Origin: Promethearchaeia archaeon
GTDB lineage: Archaea; Asgardarchaeota; Lokiarchaeia; Sigyniarchaeales; SOKP01
NCBI GenBank assembly: GCA_029856085.1
Contig: JAHQWI010000115.1
Location: 1-32,617, forward strand
Length of the DNA stretch: 32,617 nucleotides
Direction of reading: 5' to 3'
The notes beneath the pieces were generated by a model. It made no database searches. It was not told the DNA's origin and was given only the letters and a program-made list of their open reading frames with translations. The translations under genes were made by a program, and so were the position numbers. Below, piece after piece: positions 31,290-32,617 of this stretch (position 1 is the stretch's first letter; the number at the start of each line of letters is the position of its first letter).

Positions 31290-32312
31290 TCATAAAATAT
31301 GGCTGATTCTCTTCCTCTTTAGTGTTAAATAAGCAGTACCTAATATTAATATAATTAGCGAGCTAACCAAGATTCCAATGTCATACCCAGGGATTCCACC
31401 ACTTGATCCTCCTTTGGGACATTCCATTAATGGATAATTGTCTTGATTTCCTACAGTCCCAGGAATGTTATAAGGAGTATCACCAATTCCATTACCATTC
31501 GCATCTACGCCCGGATAATCATCCCAATAATTCCCTTTTACCCCATTATCCCATGTATTATTAGTACTATAGTCCATAGCATTAATCGAGTTATTAAAAC
31601 AATTTAGATAAATCTTATTGTTAGCTGTTACAGCTTCCAATTCAATCCCAAAACCCGTAGTATTAGTGATAACATTCCCGTAAATTGTATTATACTCAGA
31701 ACCGTCTCGTAAAAGAATTCCCCAATTATTATTATTCGACACTAAATTATTCGAAATCGTATTATATCGAGTTGGACCAATGCTACCTTGTAATAATATT
31801 CCACAATATGCACCGTTTGAAGCGTTATTATTTGAAATTACATTATAACTTGAATTTCGCATATAAATTAACGTACCCGTCGTTGCTACCATACTATTTT
31901 CTCTTATTATCCCATTAGAAACATTTACCATATAAATTCCACCGTAATTAGTACCTGCAAAGAAAAGACAGTCTTCTATCACAAAATGCTGCAAAGAATT
32001 CTGAATTTGTAATGGACTCCCAGCTGCAAGGGATGTGTTAAATATGTGATTCTTTATAACGTATGGGCTACCTGAAGTTCCAGATCCAGTACAATATCCT
32101 TGATCTTTTGCCCAGCTCCAATTTGTAAGGCTTCCTGGTAAATCATTTATTATGATTGCAGTATTATAGTATGTGGAAATTTGTAGTTCATTATCTCCGG
32201 CAAATTTCTCAGAATTATAACCTTTGATGGAAGCACCGATATAAAATAGAGGATATATGAATAAGACTACTAATAAAATTCCAAAAATGAATTTTTTTGT
32301 TTTTATTTTCAT
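31290..32312 (-). CDS. NosD-like parallel beta-helix surface protein with C-terminal anchor
   Basis: A signal peptide or N-terminal helix (residues 6-28) precedes IIINDLPGSLTNWSWAKD and the start of a right-handed beta-helix. The helix is made of repeats such as SSYNVISNNNASN, YNTISNNLVSNNNNWGILL and YNTIYGNVITNTTGFGIEL (about 100-250). GNYWDDYPGVDANGNGIGDTPY, with a calcium-type D-x-N-x-N loop, is the usual close of NosD/PbH1 archaeal surface proteins. The C-terminus has a GGSSGGIPGYD linker, one membrane helix and LKRKR, a tripartite sorting/anchor signal of the CTERM type described in Asgard genomes. It is extracellular, perhaps polysaccharide-binding; substrate unknown. The plus-strand frame at 31685-31918 is a shadow. 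Confidence 0.85.
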   Translation of the reverse strand: MKIKTKKFIFGILLVVLFIYPLFYIGASIKGYNSEKFAGDNELQISTYYNTAIIINDLPGSLTNWSWAKDQGYCTGSGTSGSPYVIKNHIFNTSLAAGSPLQIQNSLQHFVIEDCLFFAGTNYGGIYMVNVSNGIIRENSMVATTGTLIYMRNSSYNVISNNNASNGAYCGILLQGSIGPTRYNTISNNLVSNNNNWGILLRDGSEYNTIYGNVITNTTGFGIELEAVTANNKIYLNCFNNSINAMDYSTNNTWDNGVKGNYWDDYPGVDANGNGIGDTPYNIPGTVGNQDNYPLMECPKGGSSGGIPGYDIGILVSSLIILILGTAYLTLKRKRISHIL

Positions 32313-32476
32313 TAATTTTGACCTATTCTTGTTTTAAATTTTTATTGGATAGAAGTAATTTGATGATTGTACTTATTAATATTTACCCTATGGAAGTTTC
32401 ATTTAAAAGAAAAATTGTTTAAAATACTATAATTTAAATTAGATATAGGAAGTTACCTTTACGTAAGATGTGAGAA

Positions 32477-32617
32477 ATGAATATTGAAGATATAAGAATC
32501 GAAAAGCTGAAACAGAAAATAAAGAGATTCAATGGCTTAATGGAGGAACTCTCTCAAGAGTTTACCGTTATCTATCATGAAGGTAAAGAACGGATATTTC
32601 ACGACGTTGTTCTGGAG
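32477..32617 (+). CDS. hypothetical protein, 3' truncated by the window
   Basis: ATG 32477 opens a frame that runs to the window end (47 codons): MNIEDIRIEKLKQKIKR..., a Lys/Glu-rich helix or coiled coil, then FTVIYHEGKERIFHDVV, which looks like strands of a small alpha/beta domain. Too little is visible for a family. Confidence 0.5.
   Translation, partial: MNIEDIRIEKLKQKIKRFNGLMEELSQEFTVIYHEGKERIFHDVVLE

Noticed and set aside
31685-31918. 77-codon plus-strand ORF
   Set aside because: Antisense of the NosD-like repeats; Tyr/Asn-rich composition follows from that.
1-32617. tRNA, rRNA, CRISPR arrays and cobalamin riboswitches
   Set aside because: No T-loop/acceptor pairs typical of tRNA, no regularly spaced repeats, and no recognisable B12 box were seen upstream of nrdJ or hgcA.

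Overview
The window is AT-rich and reads as an Asgard archaeon, probably Lokiarchaeia-like. The signs are TATA-box/leaderless promoters, T-tract terminators, a CDKAL1-like tRNA methylthiotransferase, a free-standing AlaX, a class II (B12) ribonucleotide reductase, zinc-ribbon membrane proteins, longin-like small proteins, and a surface protein ending in an IPGY/transmembrane/KRKR tail. The lineage is inferred from gene content only.

Positions 1-7.7 kb hold mostly metabolic and RNA genes: a 5'-truncated FdhD, an HdrB-like CCG protein, AlaX, a 4-oxalocrotonate tautomerase apparently started at AUA, a haloalkane-dehalogenase-like hydrolase, the methylthiotransferase, and two membrane proteins. 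Positions 7.8-15.2 kb hold a very glycine-rich secreted protein, a Lys-rich protein, the B12-dependent ribonucleotide reductase and a zinc-ribbon membrane protein. This stretch and the next 600 bases include gene-poor spacers with apparent gene remnants. Positions 15.8-20.2 kb hold a steroid-reductase-like membrane enzyme and a tight operon of three related membrane left-handed beta-helix proteins followed by a nitrilase.

Positions 20.2-31.2 kb are the most interesting part. A UV-damage endonuclease and a PNPOx-like protein precede a heliorhodopsin and a longin-like protein. About 2.5 kb of this (PNPOx tail, heliorhodopsin, small ORFs, longin-like protein) is duplicated in direct orientation 7.2 kb downstream. 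Between the two copies lies a mercury-methylation-type locus on the minus strand: a Cys-rich MarR regulator, a 27-residue peptide with two CC pairs (too short for ordinary ORF calling), hgcA and hgcB. The hgcA gene is fused in frame to an N-terminal SAM-dependent methyltransferase. The putative promoter has a perfect 20-bp palindrome overlapping its TATA box, as expected for repression. I infer a metal/thiol-responsive operon in which one polypeptide could take a methyl group from SAM to the corrinoid of HgcA, with HgcB as reductant and the small peptide as a candidate metal carrier.

The same interval also holds remnants (a WD40 fragment and a frame with four stops) and two small genes of higher GC, consistent with a site of repeated insertion and decay. 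The window ends with a NosD-like beta-helix surface protein and the start of another gene.
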